Shown here: in pieces, positions 33,980 to 42,460 of the stretch | Layout of the letters: each line of letters begins with the position of its first letter | How positions within the stretch are numbered: the stretch's first letter is position 1 | Assembly (NCBI GenBank): GCA_018222865.1 | Contig: JAAEZM010000004.1 | Coordinates: forward strand, 29,314 to 93,313 | DNA: 64,000 nucleotides | From: Alphaproteobacteria bacterium | GTDB lineage: Bacteria; Pseudomonadota; Alphaproteobacteria; Caulobacterales; Maricaulaceae | Direction: 5' to 3' | Notes under the pieces: generated by a model | Told to the model about the DNA's origin: nothing | Database searches by the model: none | Seen by the model: the letters and a program-made list of their open reading frames with translations, nothing else | Position numbers and translations under genes: made by a program

Positions 33980-35803
33980 AGCCCTAGCTCCGCTCGATAA
34001 AGCGTCAAGGCTGTCAGCCGCGATCGCACGCAAGGCGTATAGCGGCATTTCAGGGAGATTGCGGTCAATGGTTCGTCGGCCGATATACTCACACTTGAAC
34101 CGCGCCATCTCTTCCATGGTCAAAACGGCAGCGAATGCTTCAGTTGTAAAGATGGCGCCGGGCAAGGCAGCCCGCTCCACACGCGACGCGATCGCCACCT
34201 GAGCTCCAAAGGGAGCGAGCCGTTTCTGCAGGGGATCCTCGCCCAGATGCACGGGTCCGAAATGTGCCCCAATACGCAATTCCAGGCTCTCAGGCAGGCC
34301 CAGGGCGTTTTGGTCAATTCCAGCAAAGACTTGCTGCAAACGCGTCGCCGCCGCCGCTGCCTCACCGGCGTGTTCGAAAGCGAGGAAGAGACCATCCCCC
34401 CAACTGTCACGATAGCTGGGCGAGCGCTCCAATTTCTCCAGGCTTTCCACCAATGCCCCAAGCACCTGGCTCACGAATACGCTGACCCGGTCATCAGGAA
34501 CGACGGTCGAATTCGCTACATCAACAAAAAGCATGGCCCGCATCGCCGGTACAAACCCCTCAGCATTGACCGATGCGTGCTCGACACTGTCCGTAAGCTT
34601 TGATGGGGCCGCCAGGGGTTTGCGCTTGAACTCGATACGGCATTGTTCGAGCCCCGCCTCTTGCCATGTGGCCGCGTCCCGATGGGTGCCGAAAGCCATG
34701 GCGGCAGCTTCAGGCGGGGCCGGATCACAGAGCAGCAGCTGAAGGGGGCGCGTTGCCAAGAGGTCCGCGCGCATACGCGCTAAACCCATGGCGACATTAG
34801 AGGCAAAATTGAGATTAGTGGGTGAGAGAATGCGCCGGTCAGAGCTGAGCTCCAGGACTTCTGAGGCCTGATCGAGCACATCATGCGCGCGTCTTAGCCA
34901 GGCTTCGCCATAGGGCGATACGGACGCCTGCAAAAAGACATCCACCGGCACGGGCAGGACCAGGTGCAAAGGCCGGTCACACCGCAAAACTGCTTCAGCG
35001 ACCAAAATATCGGCCCCGGCGGCAAGCGCGCCAAATGCCGGCCCGGTCGGATATTGATCGAAGAAGGCGTTAAGGGCTTGCGTTAGCTTGATCTGGCCTT
35101 CGCTTCCGAGCGCGTCCTGTTCAAAAAGATGCCCTGCATAATGAAGCGGACGCGGTAGCGCCGGCCAGGAAATGGCATCATCTGCCAGCCCCAATTGAGC
35201 GCTCACCCAGCGCAACTGCCCACGTGTTGTGGCTTGTGCGAGCAGATTACCGGGATCCTTGCTGATTGCCTCAACAAGAGAGAGCCGGGCAGCATTCACA
35301 TCACCGAGGAGAAGATAGGCTTCGGCCTCCGAAGCTCCACGATAATAGGCCGCCTCTCCACAATCCTCCGTTTGAGGATAGCGGCGCATATCCAGCACTC
35401 GCCGCGCCCAGGACCGCGCCCGATCCGGCTCTCCGGCTGCCAGATAGAGCGAAGCGGCATTGATCGCCGGGTAGTGCCCGCAGGTCTGGCTGAAGACATT
35501 CGCATAGCGGTCAGCTGCCTCGCGGGCGAGCGCCGGCATCCCCTCACCGCTGACTTCGAACGCCCGTGCCTTATGCAGGCGTGCGGCAATACTCAAACAG
35601 TCCTCATCCTGTGTAGCCCGGTTCAGTCCAAACTCGTTGAAGAGGGTCCAGGCCCGCTCCAGCGCTCCGGACTTGATCAGACAAAGGACCGCGCGGTGCT
35701 GCGTCCAGACATCCTCAGGCTCAACAGCCAAAGAAGTACGGCACAGCTCATAGGCGCGGGCGAGATCGCCTTCGCGATAGAAGTCTTCAATCGAATCTCT
35801 CAC
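33968..35803 (-). CDS. TPR protein with C-terminal adenylate/guanylate cyclase homology domain
   Basis: A 611-residue protein without membrane segments. Residues 1 to about 230 contain tetratricopeptide-like helices (ARAYELCRTSLAVEPEDVWTQ). A middle region follows, and residues about 420-590 form a class III cyclase homology domain: MLFVDVANST (first metal Asp), SWGDGLFLAFE (second metal Asp), LRIGAHFGPVHLGE and VAIASRVERAALPGAIF. The Arg of the catalytic pair is kept, but the Asn of the usual VNxAxR is Ala (VAIASR), so activity is doubtful. Last gene of the apparent TIR operon, 27 bases after the unknown gene. Confidence 0.82.
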   Translation of the reverse strand: MRDSIEDFYREGDLARAYELCRTSLAVEPEDVWTQHRAVLCLIKSGALERAWTLFNEFGLNRATQDEDCLSIAARLHKARAFEVSGEGMPALAREAADRYANVFSQTCGHYPAINAASLYLAAGEPDRARSWARRVLDMRRYPQTEDCGEAAYYRGASEAEAYLLLGDVNAARLSLVEAISKDPGNLLAQATTRGQLRWVSAQLGLADDAISWPALPRPLHYAGHLFEQDALGSEGQIKLTQALNAFFDQYPTGPAFGALAAGADILVAEAVLRCDRPLHLVLPVPVDVFLQASVSPYGEAWLRRAHDVLDQASEVLELSSDRRILSPTNLNFASNVAMGLARMRADLLATRPLQLLLCDPAPPEAAAMAFGTHRDAATWQEAGLEQCRIEFKRKPLAAPSKLTDSVEHASVNAEGFVPAMRAMLFVDVANSTVVPDDRVSVFVSQVLGALVESLEKLERSPSYRDSWGDGLFLAFEHAGEAAAAATRLQQVFAGIDQNALGLPESLELRIGAHFGPVHLGEDPLQKRLAPFGAQVAIASRVERAALPGAIFTTEAFAAVLTMEEMARFKCEYIGRRTIDRNLPEMPLYALRAIAADSLDALSSGARASFL

Positions 35804-35830
35804 CCGTGCCCTTTGAGCGCCGTGCTGCGA

Positions 35831-36454
35831 CTATACCGGTGGTATTTCGACCAGGATCTTCGGATCAATGATCAAACGTGTCGCCTGATGACCGGCATCC
35901 TGCGACGCTTTCACATAGAGCGCAAATTCATAGGCATCTGCACTCACCGCATCGGTGTTCACATCAATCTTGAAGCTGTAGGGCGCGCTGGAGACACCGT
36001 TCAAGGTCAGCCATTCCAAGCCGGTAAACCCACCCGCAGGCACGTCCGACTTAAACTTGATCCGGGCTGGCTCAAATCCCCAGCCTTGTGAATAGACATG
36101 GAAGATGAGACGGGTCTGTGCTGGTACGGTCTCGTCAAACGGGCTCTCGCCTACATAGCTGCTTGGCACCCATTTTCCCGCCAGTGCCGCGCCTACGGCC
36201 ATGCGGATAGTCGCGGCGTCCGCTCCGGCATGCTGGTCGACCGAATGCGCGAACGTGGTGAAGATATCGGTGATTTCCGTGTCGCTGAACTGCGACCCCA
36301 AGCCGATATCCGAGCCGGACACCACGACAAAGCCATCCTTCGCCTCGGCGATCAGGCTGATGAAGGTCGCACGATCTTCAGCTGTGCTTTTCTCCTCCAG
36401 CACGCTCTGCGTCACATTTCCGTCAAAGAAGGTCGCAGGATCAAGTCCAGGCAT
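35831..36454 (-). CDS. Unknown protein between the TIR-TPR and TPR-cyclase genes
   Basis: A 207-residue protein that I do not recognise. The N-terminal half is mixed helical (RATFISLIAEAKDGFVVVSG) and the C-terminal half is beta-rich (TRLIFHVYSQGWGFEPARIKF, SFKIDVNTDAVSADAYEFALYV). No signal peptide or membrane helix. ATG 36454 has GGGGGA at a 6-base spacing, whereas the track start 36460 would touch it, so 36454 is preferred. It sits 64 bases after the TIR-TPR gene and 27 before the cyclase-homology gene, and is probably part of the same operon. Confidence 0.66.
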   Translation of the reverse strand: MPGLDPATFFDGNVTQSVLEEKSTAEDRATFISLIAEAKDGFVVVSGSDIGLGSQFSDTEITDIFTTFAHSVDQHAGADAATIRMAVGAALAGKWVPSSYVGESPFDETVPAQTRLIFHVYSQGWGFEPARIKFKSDVPAGGFTGLEWLTLNGVSSAPYSFKIDVNTDAVSADAYEFALYVKASQDAGHQATRLIIDPKILVEIPPV

Positions 36455-36518
36455 AGGCATTCCCCCAAAAAATTAAGTTCAGAGGACTAGAACAAGCCCT
36501 CTCCCCTGATTGCGCGAT

Positions 36519-38546
36519 CTATTCCGCGCTCAGAAGCTCAGCTTCAAGCCGGGCCTGTGCCCGCTCAAATTCAAAACGCGCATTCGCTCTCAATTCACTT
36601 TCAACGTCGGTGAGATGAGAGACCATGATCTCACGCATCTCACGCGCTTCCAGCGCGCGCCCCTGCACATCTCTGATGTCCGCCAGCAAGTTGGTCGCAG
36701 CCGCATAGAAATACGGCCCACCATCTATACGTCCGGCCCAGCTCTCGGTAAGCGCGAGTTCGTTGATCAATGCTGTCAGAGCCATTTCGGCGCTTTGCAT
36801 ATCCCCCCCGGCGTAAAACAGGCTGGCTTCCATCAAGGTTGCGCTCAAACGAATAGTATCGGCGGCGACATCTTCCGCGGCCTGCCAGGATGGGTGTGCC
36901 ATATAAGCCATCGCATCCAGATAAGCCGTCCGGGCCTCATCCAAACGACCAAGCACGAGATAGATCCGGGACAGCGTCAGGCGCTGCGCGATGACAACAC
37001 GGCGCCAATTCCGGTTGTCCGGCTCATGATTGACCAGGGCATCCGCCTCCAGAGAAATCGTCTCTGCAATGGCGAGCGCTTCCTCAAGATCCGCCGGAGC
37101 ACCCGTCTGACCGCGCACCATGAGCAGGCGCGCCAGCCCGCTTTCCGCGACCAGCGCATTGCGCCGGATCCGCCAGTCCGTATCCGAGGTCTCCATCTGG
37201 CTCATCACATCGAGCTGCGCGCGCGTCGCAGAGATAGCGGCATCCGCCCCTTCGGTGATTTCCAGAATACTCGCCATCCAGCCCCAGGCATCCGCCAGCT
37301 CATTGCGGGCGACATCGGACTCGGGTTGAGCATCGCTCAGCCATTCAAACTCCAACAGGGCGGATTGAAAGGCGGTTTGTGCGTCTGTGAAACGGCGCTG
37401 CCCCAGATAGAGCGAACCGAGATTCGACTGTGCATAGGCGGCCTCTGTGCGCCATTCCGCATTCTCGGCATCGGCCGCTACAAGCTGGGCTGCGAGATCG
37501 CGATATTCGACAAAGCGGCGCTCGGCGACATCAAGATCATTACGGCGATAGGCAAAATACCCCACCCAGAAAGCCGATTGCGAATGCTCATAAATTCGCG
37601 CCGGCTCATTCGGGTCGACGGCGAGAATCTGCTGTGTGGTGATGTAGGCATTGCGGAAATGATTGATCGCACTGTCGAGATTGCCCTGCGCCGCATCAAT
37701 CTCGCCAAGCAGGTGGAAGGCCCGCGAACGGCGCCCCAGAGAATCCGCCGTCATTCGGGCAACAGAACGGTCCTCATAATACTCGATAACCTTCGCACCG
37801 ACGGCGTCTAGCACATCGAGGCGTCCCACAGGCTCAAGTCGGTCTCGCAAATCATTCAGCATGAACTCGATCAAATCCTCTGCCTCGGCCTTGCGCTGCT
37901 CTGCCTCCGAACGCGCGGACATGGCAAAGAGCGTTAATCCTCCCAAGACTATCGCTGAAAGAACTGACATGACCGTGACGGCCATCACGCGTCGGTTCCG
38001 ACGTTGCAGATCGCGCTGAATGATTTGATCGAGCGGCAGGCCAAGCAGACCGGCGATGAGTTTGAGACGGCCCATGGAGGGACCATCCCCTTCGGCTCGG
38101 AAATCGGCTCCGAGCGGCTCGACAGACCTGGCCCCGCCGGGGAAAAGCGCAGCGGGATAGCAATCGCGTGCCGGATCCTGTGCCCCCGGCTCTCCATCCA
38201 GGATCGCGACCAGGATATCCCGATCCGGATGCAATTCCCGAAATAGCGCGATCTCCGCATTCACCCATTTCGACGTCGCCGCCTGCGGCGAGCACAGAAC
38301 GATCAGGGCCGCACTATTGTGTAGAGCCTCCTGGACCGCTTGGGAGAGGTCACTCCCAGCAGATAATTCTTCGCGATCACGGAAAATCCGCCCCAACCTC
38401 TTGGGGACTTCACCTTTCTGTGTGGTTTTCCCAACCAGGCGGCCTGGAATGGAATAGGTCTCGAGGGCCCGGTGCAGGCGGGCTGCAGCGCGCTCATCAG
38501 CGTGGCTGTAACTGATAAAGGCCGCATAGGTCGGATTTGCGCTCAT
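36519..38546 (-). CDS. Membrane-anchored TIR-domain protein with TPR-like repeats
   Basis: A 675-residue protein. Residues 5 to about 150 are a TIR domain: YAAFISYSHADERAAARLH, GRIFRDREELSAGSDL, ALIVLCSPQAATSKWVNAEIALF. Glu98 in WVNAE sits where TIR NAD hydrolases keep the catalytic glutamate. One membrane helix (about 187-209, AVTVMSVLSAIVLGGLTLFAM) is followed by a helical, TPR-like C-terminal half (from about 250), presumably on the other side of the membrane. The second of two adjacent ATG codons (38546) fits the GGGGGA site best. First gene of an apparent three-gene minus-strand operon. Confidence 0.85.
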   Translation of the reverse strand: MSANPTYAAFISYSHADERAAARLHRALETYSIPGRLVGKTTQKGEVPKRLGRIFRDREELSAGSDLSQAVQEALHNSAALIVLCSPQAATSKWVNAEIALFRELHPDRDILVAILDGEPGAQDPARDCYPAALFPGGARSVEPLGADFRAEGDGPSMGRLKLIAGLLGLPLDQIIQRDLQRRNRRVMAVTVMSVLSAIVLGGLTLFAMSARSEAEQRKAEAEDLIEFMLNDLRDRLEPVGRLDVLDAVGAKVIEYYEDRSVARMTADSLGRRSRAFHLLGEIDAAQGNLDSAINHFRNAYITTQQILAVDPNEPARIYEHSQSAFWVGYFAYRRNDLDVAERRFVEYRDLAAQLVAADAENAEWRTEAAYAQSNLGSLYLGQRRFTDAQTAFQSALLEFEWLSDAQPESDVARNELADAWGWMASILEITEGADAAISATRAQLDVMSQMETSDTDWRIRRNALVAESGLARLLMVRGQTGAPADLEEALAIAETISLEADALVNHEPDNRNWRRVVIAQRLTLSRIYLVLGRLDEARTAYLDAMAYMAHPSWQAAEDVAADTIRLSATLMEASLFYAGGDMQSAEMALTALINELALTESWAGRIDGGPYFYAAATNLLADIRDVQGRALEAREMREIMVSHLTDVESELRANARFEFERAQARLEAELLSAE

Positions 38547-38683
38547 CATGTCCCCCAAACACAATCTGGGGTATTCTCAATGAGCCGCGCGCACGATGCA
38601 ATACGACCTCCCAAAGTCGAAGGGGATATCGGCAGTTAATTCGGTCAAGCCGTATCGATTTGCCACTATTTGCGCGAAGAGCA

Positions 38684-38742
38684 AGTCGGCGAGGCACTCA
38701 CGAAGTTGCGGCTTCGTGTTGGGCAAGCGCACCTCGCCGACT
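38684..38742 (-). ncRNA. Long two-part hairpin in the leader of the TIR gene (candidate regulatory RNA element)
   Basis: AGTCGGCGAGG (38684-38694) pairs perfectly with CCTCGCCGACT (38732-38742), an 11-bp lower stem. Inside it CACGAAG (38699-38705) pairs with CTTCGTG (38712-38718), a 7-bp upper stem with a 6-base loop. No T-run follows on either strand, so it is not a simple terminator. It lies about 140 bases upstream of the TIR start and would be in its 5' untranslated leader, or could be part of a small RNA. Strand is inferred from the flanking genes. Confidence 0.5.
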
Positions 38743-38786
38743 ATCACATTCCAAAAGGAGTTTTGGGGCCACCCGGAATGCGCAAG

Positions 38787-38834
38787 TGTATAAGTAATTC
38801 GCAAAACCTGAGGGCGCACGTGACGTAGATCACG
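38787..38834 (-). promoter_or_regulatory. CRP-like palindrome and possible -10 element upstream of the TIR gene
   Basis: CGTGA-CGTAGA-TCACG (38819-38834) is a perfect GTGA-N6-TCAC CRP-type palindrome. On the minus strand a TATACA-like -10 lies at 38792-38787 with no recognisable -35, placing the palindrome about 44-47 bases upstream of the expected start, near the class II activator position. It lies just past the end of the DUF3108 gene and would give a leader of about 235 bases for the TIR operon. Confidence 0.5.
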
Positions 38835-38849
38835 CCAAACGGCAGGTGA

Positions 38850-39680
38850 TCAGGAATTGATCGTGATTTCGACCGCTTCAATCGTCACCCCGCCCAGACC
38901 GGCACGTGTGTGAAGTCGCACGGGTAGATAATACGCACCGTCCTGCACTGGTGCGAGCCAGATTGTGAGCGGATGCTCCAACTCGTCCTCGGAGGGATAA
39001 TCCTCCGGATCATAACCGGAAATAGGCTCGTACCAGGCTTGGCAGACAAGGGCGTCTCCACGCCAGGCGCGGGTGCGCACCGGCTCGAATCCACCGCTCT
39101 GAAGGTTAAGATTATAGCGAGCCTTGCCATCAAACACCGGCAAAGAGCCCGCACAACCGCGGTCTGGGTCGAGGGCAATCGCGTTCGACAATCCCAGAAA
39201 TGCTGTCATCGGATCGATCGTACCCCGGCGATCCTCTTCCGAGGCAGGCGGTACGCCCCATGAACCAAAAGGCGGGGTGACATCTGACTGCGCGACGCCG
39301 GTATCGAAACTCACCTCGACCTCGCGCACCTTGTCGCCTGTCCGCTCGATATGGGCATAGCGATCCGGCGCGATAAACCCACCCTCATCCAACCGGCCTT
39401 CCACCTCCGAACGGATCTCAAAATCGGTGAAAAGCGCAACGAGCCCTGAGGCTTCAATCATGGACTGGGCTTCATACCGATCAGGTTCGACCCGGGTTCG
39501 CAGGGAAATCTCGCCGACCTCGAAGATCAGGACGGAGCCGGAATAGACAGCGCTCAGATCAAACCCACCCGTAACCGGCGCATTATCCAGGCTGGAGGTG
39601 TGAGCCGGTAGGCTTCCAGGCACCAATACCGTCAGTGAAAGCGCCACTATCGATGAAGCCAAACGTGTGCGGAAAGCCAT
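38850..39680 (-). CDS. Exported DUF3108 family protein
   Basis: A 276-residue protein with a signal peptide (SSIVALSLTVLVPGSLPAH). The mature part is a beta-rich DUF3108 fold: YSGSVLIFEVGEISLRTRV, YEAQSMIEASGLVALFTDFEIRSEVEG, VREVEVSFD, and IDPMTAFLGLS in the middle, ending in TIWLAPVQDGAYYLPVRLHTRAGLGGVTIE. The family is periplasmic or envelope-associated with unknown function. ATG 39680 follows AAGGGAC and starts the signal peptide; the track start at 39728 adds an unlikely prefix. Confidence 0.8.
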   Translation of the reverse strand: MAFRTRLASSIVALSLTVLVPGSLPAHTSSLDNAPVTGGFDLSAVYSGSVLIFEVGEISLRTRVEPDRYEAQSMIEASGLVALFTDFEIRSEVEGRLDEGGFIAPDRYAHIERTGDKVREVEVSFDTGVAQSDVTPPFGSWGVPPASEEDRRGTIDPMTAFLGLSNAIALDPDRGCAGSLPVFDGKARYNLNLQSGGFEPVRTRAWRGDALVCQAWYEPISGYDPEDYPSEDELEHPLTIWLAPVQDGAYYLPVRLHTRAGLGGVTIEAVEITINS

Positions 39681-39805
39681 ACAGCATGTCCCTTCTACAA
39701 GCGAGCACCACCCAGCCCCGCCTTGCACATCATGCTATGAAATGTAGTTTGGCTCAAACCTGAACGCGCCACGCGGCGCCTTATTGCTGAACGGGGAGCA
39801 ATCTG

Positions 39806-40915
39806 ATGAAAACGCGCGCTGCCGTCGCCTTTGAGGCCGGTAAACCACTGGAAATTGTCGAAGTTGATCTGGAAGGCCCAAAAGCCGGCGAGGCCCTGGT
39901 TGAGATCAAGGCCACCGGGGTCTGCCACACGGATGAATTCACCCTCTCCGGCGCTGATCCGGAAGGCGCCTTCCCCGCTATCCTGGGACATGAAGGTGCG
40001 GGTGTGGTGGTTGAATGCGGCCCCGGGGTGACCGGTCTGGAGCCCGGCGATCATGTCATCCCGCTCTACACGCCGGAATGCCGCGAATGCGATTATTGCC
40101 TGCACCCCAAGACCAATCTGTGTCAGTCCATCCGGTCGACGCAAGGCCAAGGCGTGATGCCGGACGGCACATCCCGCTTCTCCTATAAGGGCGAGAAGAT
40201 CCTGCACTATATGGGCACTTCCACCTTCTCCAACTACACAGTCCTGCCCGAGATCGCGCTCGCCAAAGTGCGCAAGGACGCGCCCTTCGACAAGATTTGC
40301 TATATCGGCTGCGGCGTCACCACCGGCATCGGCGCGGTGATGTTTACCGCCAAGGTGGAGCCGAATTCGACCGCAGTGGTCTTCGGTCTCGGGGGCATCG
40401 GCCTGAATGTGATCCAGGGGCTGAGACTGGTTGGGGCGCGTCAGATTGTCGGCGTCGACACCAACCCGTCAAAAGCCGAGATGGCACGCCAATTCGGTAT
40501 GACCGATTTCGTCAACCCCAATGAGATCAAGGGCGATCTGGTGGGACACCTGGTCGAGCTGACCGGTGGTGGCGCAGATTATTCCTTCGAATGCATTGGT
40601 AATGTCGAGGTCATGCGCGCTGCCCTGGAGTGCTGCCACAAGGGCTGGGGTGAAAGCGTGATCATCGGCGTCGCCCCGGCGGGCGCGGAAATCCAGACCC
40701 GCCCCTTCCAACTGGTCACCGGCCGCGTCTGGAAAGGCTCCGCCTTCGGCGGCGCAAGAGGCCGTACGGATGTTCCGAAGATCGTCGACATGTATATGGA
40801 AGGGCGGATCAATATCGATGACCTCATCACCCACACCATGCCGCTGGAAGAGATCAACACGGCCTTTGATCTGATGCATGCAGGCAAGAGTATCCGCAGT
40901 GTGGTGGAGTTTTGA
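39806..40915 (+). CDS. frmA: S-(hydroxymethyl)glutathione dehydrogenase / class III alcohol dehydrogenase
   Basis: A 369-residue zinc-dependent medium-chain dehydrogenase. Catalytic zinc motif CHTDEFT and [10 protein letters not shown], structural zinc cysteines in [15 protein letters not shown], and the NAD-binding [12 protein letters not shown] (about residue 194). It oxidises the glutathione adduct of formaldehyde to S-formylglutathione. The high match to class III enzymes and the downstream S-formylglutathione hydrolase support this over general alcohol oxidation. Its stop overlaps the TTG start of the DUF188 gene. Confidence 0.95.
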   Translation: MKTRAAVAFEAGKPLEIVEVDLEGPKAGEALVEIKATGVCHTDEFTLSGADPEGAFPAILGHEGAGVVVECGPGVTGLEPGDHVIPLYTPECRECDYCLHPKTNLCQSIRSTQGQGVMPDGTSRFSYKGEKILHYMGTSTFSNYTVLPEIALAKVRKDAPFDKICYIGCGVTTGIGAVMFTAKVEPNSTAVVFGLGGIGLNVIQGLRLVGARQIVGVDTNPSKAEMARQFGMTDFVNPNEIKGDLVGHLVELTGGGADYSFECIGNVEVMRAALECCHKGWGESVIIGVAPAGAEIQTRPFQLVTGRVWKGSAFGGARGRTDVPKIVDMYMEGRINIDDLITHTMPLEEINTAFDLMHAGKSIRSVVEF

Positions 40916-41361
40916 TCCTCTATGTCGACGCCGACGCCTGCCCCGTGAAAGACGAAGTCATCCGGGTCGGCGAACGCCACCGCTCGAAAATCCTCCTGGT
41001 CTGCGATGGCGGGCTGATGCGGCCGCGCTCGCAATGGGCAGAGCTGGTTATCGTTGGGCAAGGGCTGGACGCTGCCGATGACTGGATTGCCGAAAAAATC
41101 GGACCAGGCGATATTTGTGTGACCTCGGATATCCCGCTGGCAGATCGCTGCCTCAAGGCCGGCGCGCGCGCCATCGATCCACGTGGCAAAGCCTTTACGC
41201 CAGACACGATCGGTTCGGCTGTAGCGACGCGTAATCTGATGACAGATCTGCGCGAGAGCGGAATGATCACCTCTGGCGCCAGACCGTTTTCGCAACAAGA
41301 TCGATCGGCTTTCCTCAATGCATTGGAAGCGCTGATCCAGAAGGTCAAACGCGGCTTATAG
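40912..41361 (+). CDS. YaiI/YqxD family (DUF188) protein
   Basis: A 149-residue protein of the UPF0178 family, recognised by [15 protein letters not shown] at the N-terminus, [16 protein letters not shown] and [23 protein letters not shown]. This is a PIN-like or NYN-like fold with clustered acidic residues, so a nuclease role has been suggested for the family but is not established. The TTG start overlaps the frmA stop (TTGA), so translation is coupled. It separates frmA from fghA. Confidence 0.88.
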   Translation: MILYVDADACPVKDEVIRVGERHRSKILLVCDGGLMRPRSQWAELVIVGQGLDAADDWIAEKIGPGDICVTSDIPLADRCLKAGARAIDPRGKAFTPDTIGSAVATRNLMTDLRESGMITSGARPFSQQDRSAFLNALEALIQKVKRGL

Positions 41362-41369
41362 GAGCAAGA

Positions 41370-42200
41370 ATGACCCCGGTATCATCCTGGAAGTCCTTTG
41401 GCGGCGAACTCGCCGTTTTTGATCACGATAGTGCTGTGTGCGGCGGCTCGATGCGTTTTGCCGTCTACACCCCGCCTCAGGCGAAGAACGGCCCTGTTCC
41501 CGTGCTCTGGTATCTCTCCGGCCTGACCTGCAACTGGTCCAATGTGATGGAAAAATCCGGCCTGCAACGGGCCGCCAGCGCGCACGGTGTCATGATCATC
41601 GCACCTGACACGAGCCCGCGCGGCACGGATGTCCCCGATGATGAGGCCTATGACCTTGGACAGGGTGCGGGATTTTATCTCACGGCGACACTACCTCCCT
41701 GGTCACAGCATTTCAGGATGGATGAATACATCACCAGTGAATTGCCGGCGCTGATTTCAAAACGCTTTCCCGCGGATATGGAGCGCCAGGGTATCTTCGG
41801 GCATTCCATGGGCGGGCATGGCGCCCTGACCCTGCATTTGAAGCATCCCGAGCTTTATCATTCGGTCTCGGCCTTCTCACCGATTGTCGCGCCAAGCCAG
41901 GTGCCCTGGGGGCAAAAGGCTTTCACTGCCTATCTCGGCGAGGACCGCAATGCCTGGGCGCAATATGACGCCTGCGCCCTCGTTCGCGCCTGCCCCAGCA
42001 AGGCGCATATCCTGATCGATCAGGGCGAGGCTGATCAATTCCTCGCACAGGAACTCAAACCGGAACTCTTCGAGCAAGCCTGCGCCAATGCCGGTCAGAC
42101 ACTGACCTTGCGGCGCCAGCCAGGTTATGATCACTCCTATTACTTCATCTCCAGCTTCATGGATGATCATATCGCGCATCATGCCGATCAGCTGGGCTAG
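41370..42200 (+). CDS. fghA: S-formylglutathione hydrolase
   Basis: A 276-residue serine esterase of the esterase D family. It has the nucleophile elbow GHSMGGHGAL (about residue 148), the N-terminal VLWYLSGLTCNW oxyanion region, the acid in LIDQGEADQFL and the histidine in GYDHSYYFISSF. It hydrolyses S-formylglutathione to formate and glutathione, completing the frmA pathway. It follows the DUF188 gene by 8 bases with AGGAG upstream. Confidence 0.94.
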   Translation: MTPVSSWKSFGGELAVFDHDSAVCGGSMRFAVYTPPQAKNGPVPVLWYLSGLTCNWSNVMEKSGLQRAASAHGVMIIAPDTSPRGTDVPDDEAYDLGQGAGFYLTATLPPWSQHFRMDEYITSELPALISKRFPADMERQGIFGHSMGGHGALTLHLKHPELYHSVSAFSPIVAPSQVPWGQKAFTAYLGEDRNAWAQYDACALVRACPSKAHILIDQGEADQFLAQELKPELFEQACANAGQTLTLRRQPGYDHSYYFISSFMDDHIAHHADQLG

Positions 42201-42245
42201 CGACGGGATAGGAAGCGGCTTATCCGCCCCCCACGCATTCGCCCC

Positions 42246-42460
42246 TATAATCGAGCCATCCACTCAGGGAGGCGTCGGCCGCGCCGTCGGGGTGGATCGC
42301 GGAGCAGCTCTGAGCGGCAAAGACCGATGGCGGGTATGACCAGAAGTCCACCGCAGCCGCTTATCTCCCGCGTGGCGGAATGTCCTTGTCATTCTCCACA
42401 CTGCAAATACGAATACCGGCAACGGGCATTCCGCTGACCTCCCACCATCCCTCCGGGTCC
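42246..42460 (+). ncRNA. Structured 5' leader of the DUF1538 operon (candidate riboswitch)
   Basis: A perfect TATAAT lies at 42246-42251 with a poor -35. Downstream are nested pairings: GGGAGG (42267-42272) with CCTCCC (42438-42443), enclosing GGTGGA (42291-42296) with TCCACC (42347-42352), and GCGGAATG (42375-42382) with CATTCCGC (42427-42434). This is a three-way-junction layout. No credible coding frame occupies the 382-base gap before the first DUF1538 start. Blocks in 42354-42378 resemble the nhaA leader. The class is not identified. Confidence 0.5.

Noticed and set aside
36510-37811. 433-codon frame antisense to the TIR-TPR gene
   Set aside because: The TIR, membrane and TPR-like features on the minus strand are clear. 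The plus-strand frame is a shadow.
42332-42341. Shared word GTATNACCA between the DUF1538 and nhaA leaders
   Set aside because: By itself a match of this length between two 300-base regions is expected by chance, and it is out of order relative to the other shared blocks.
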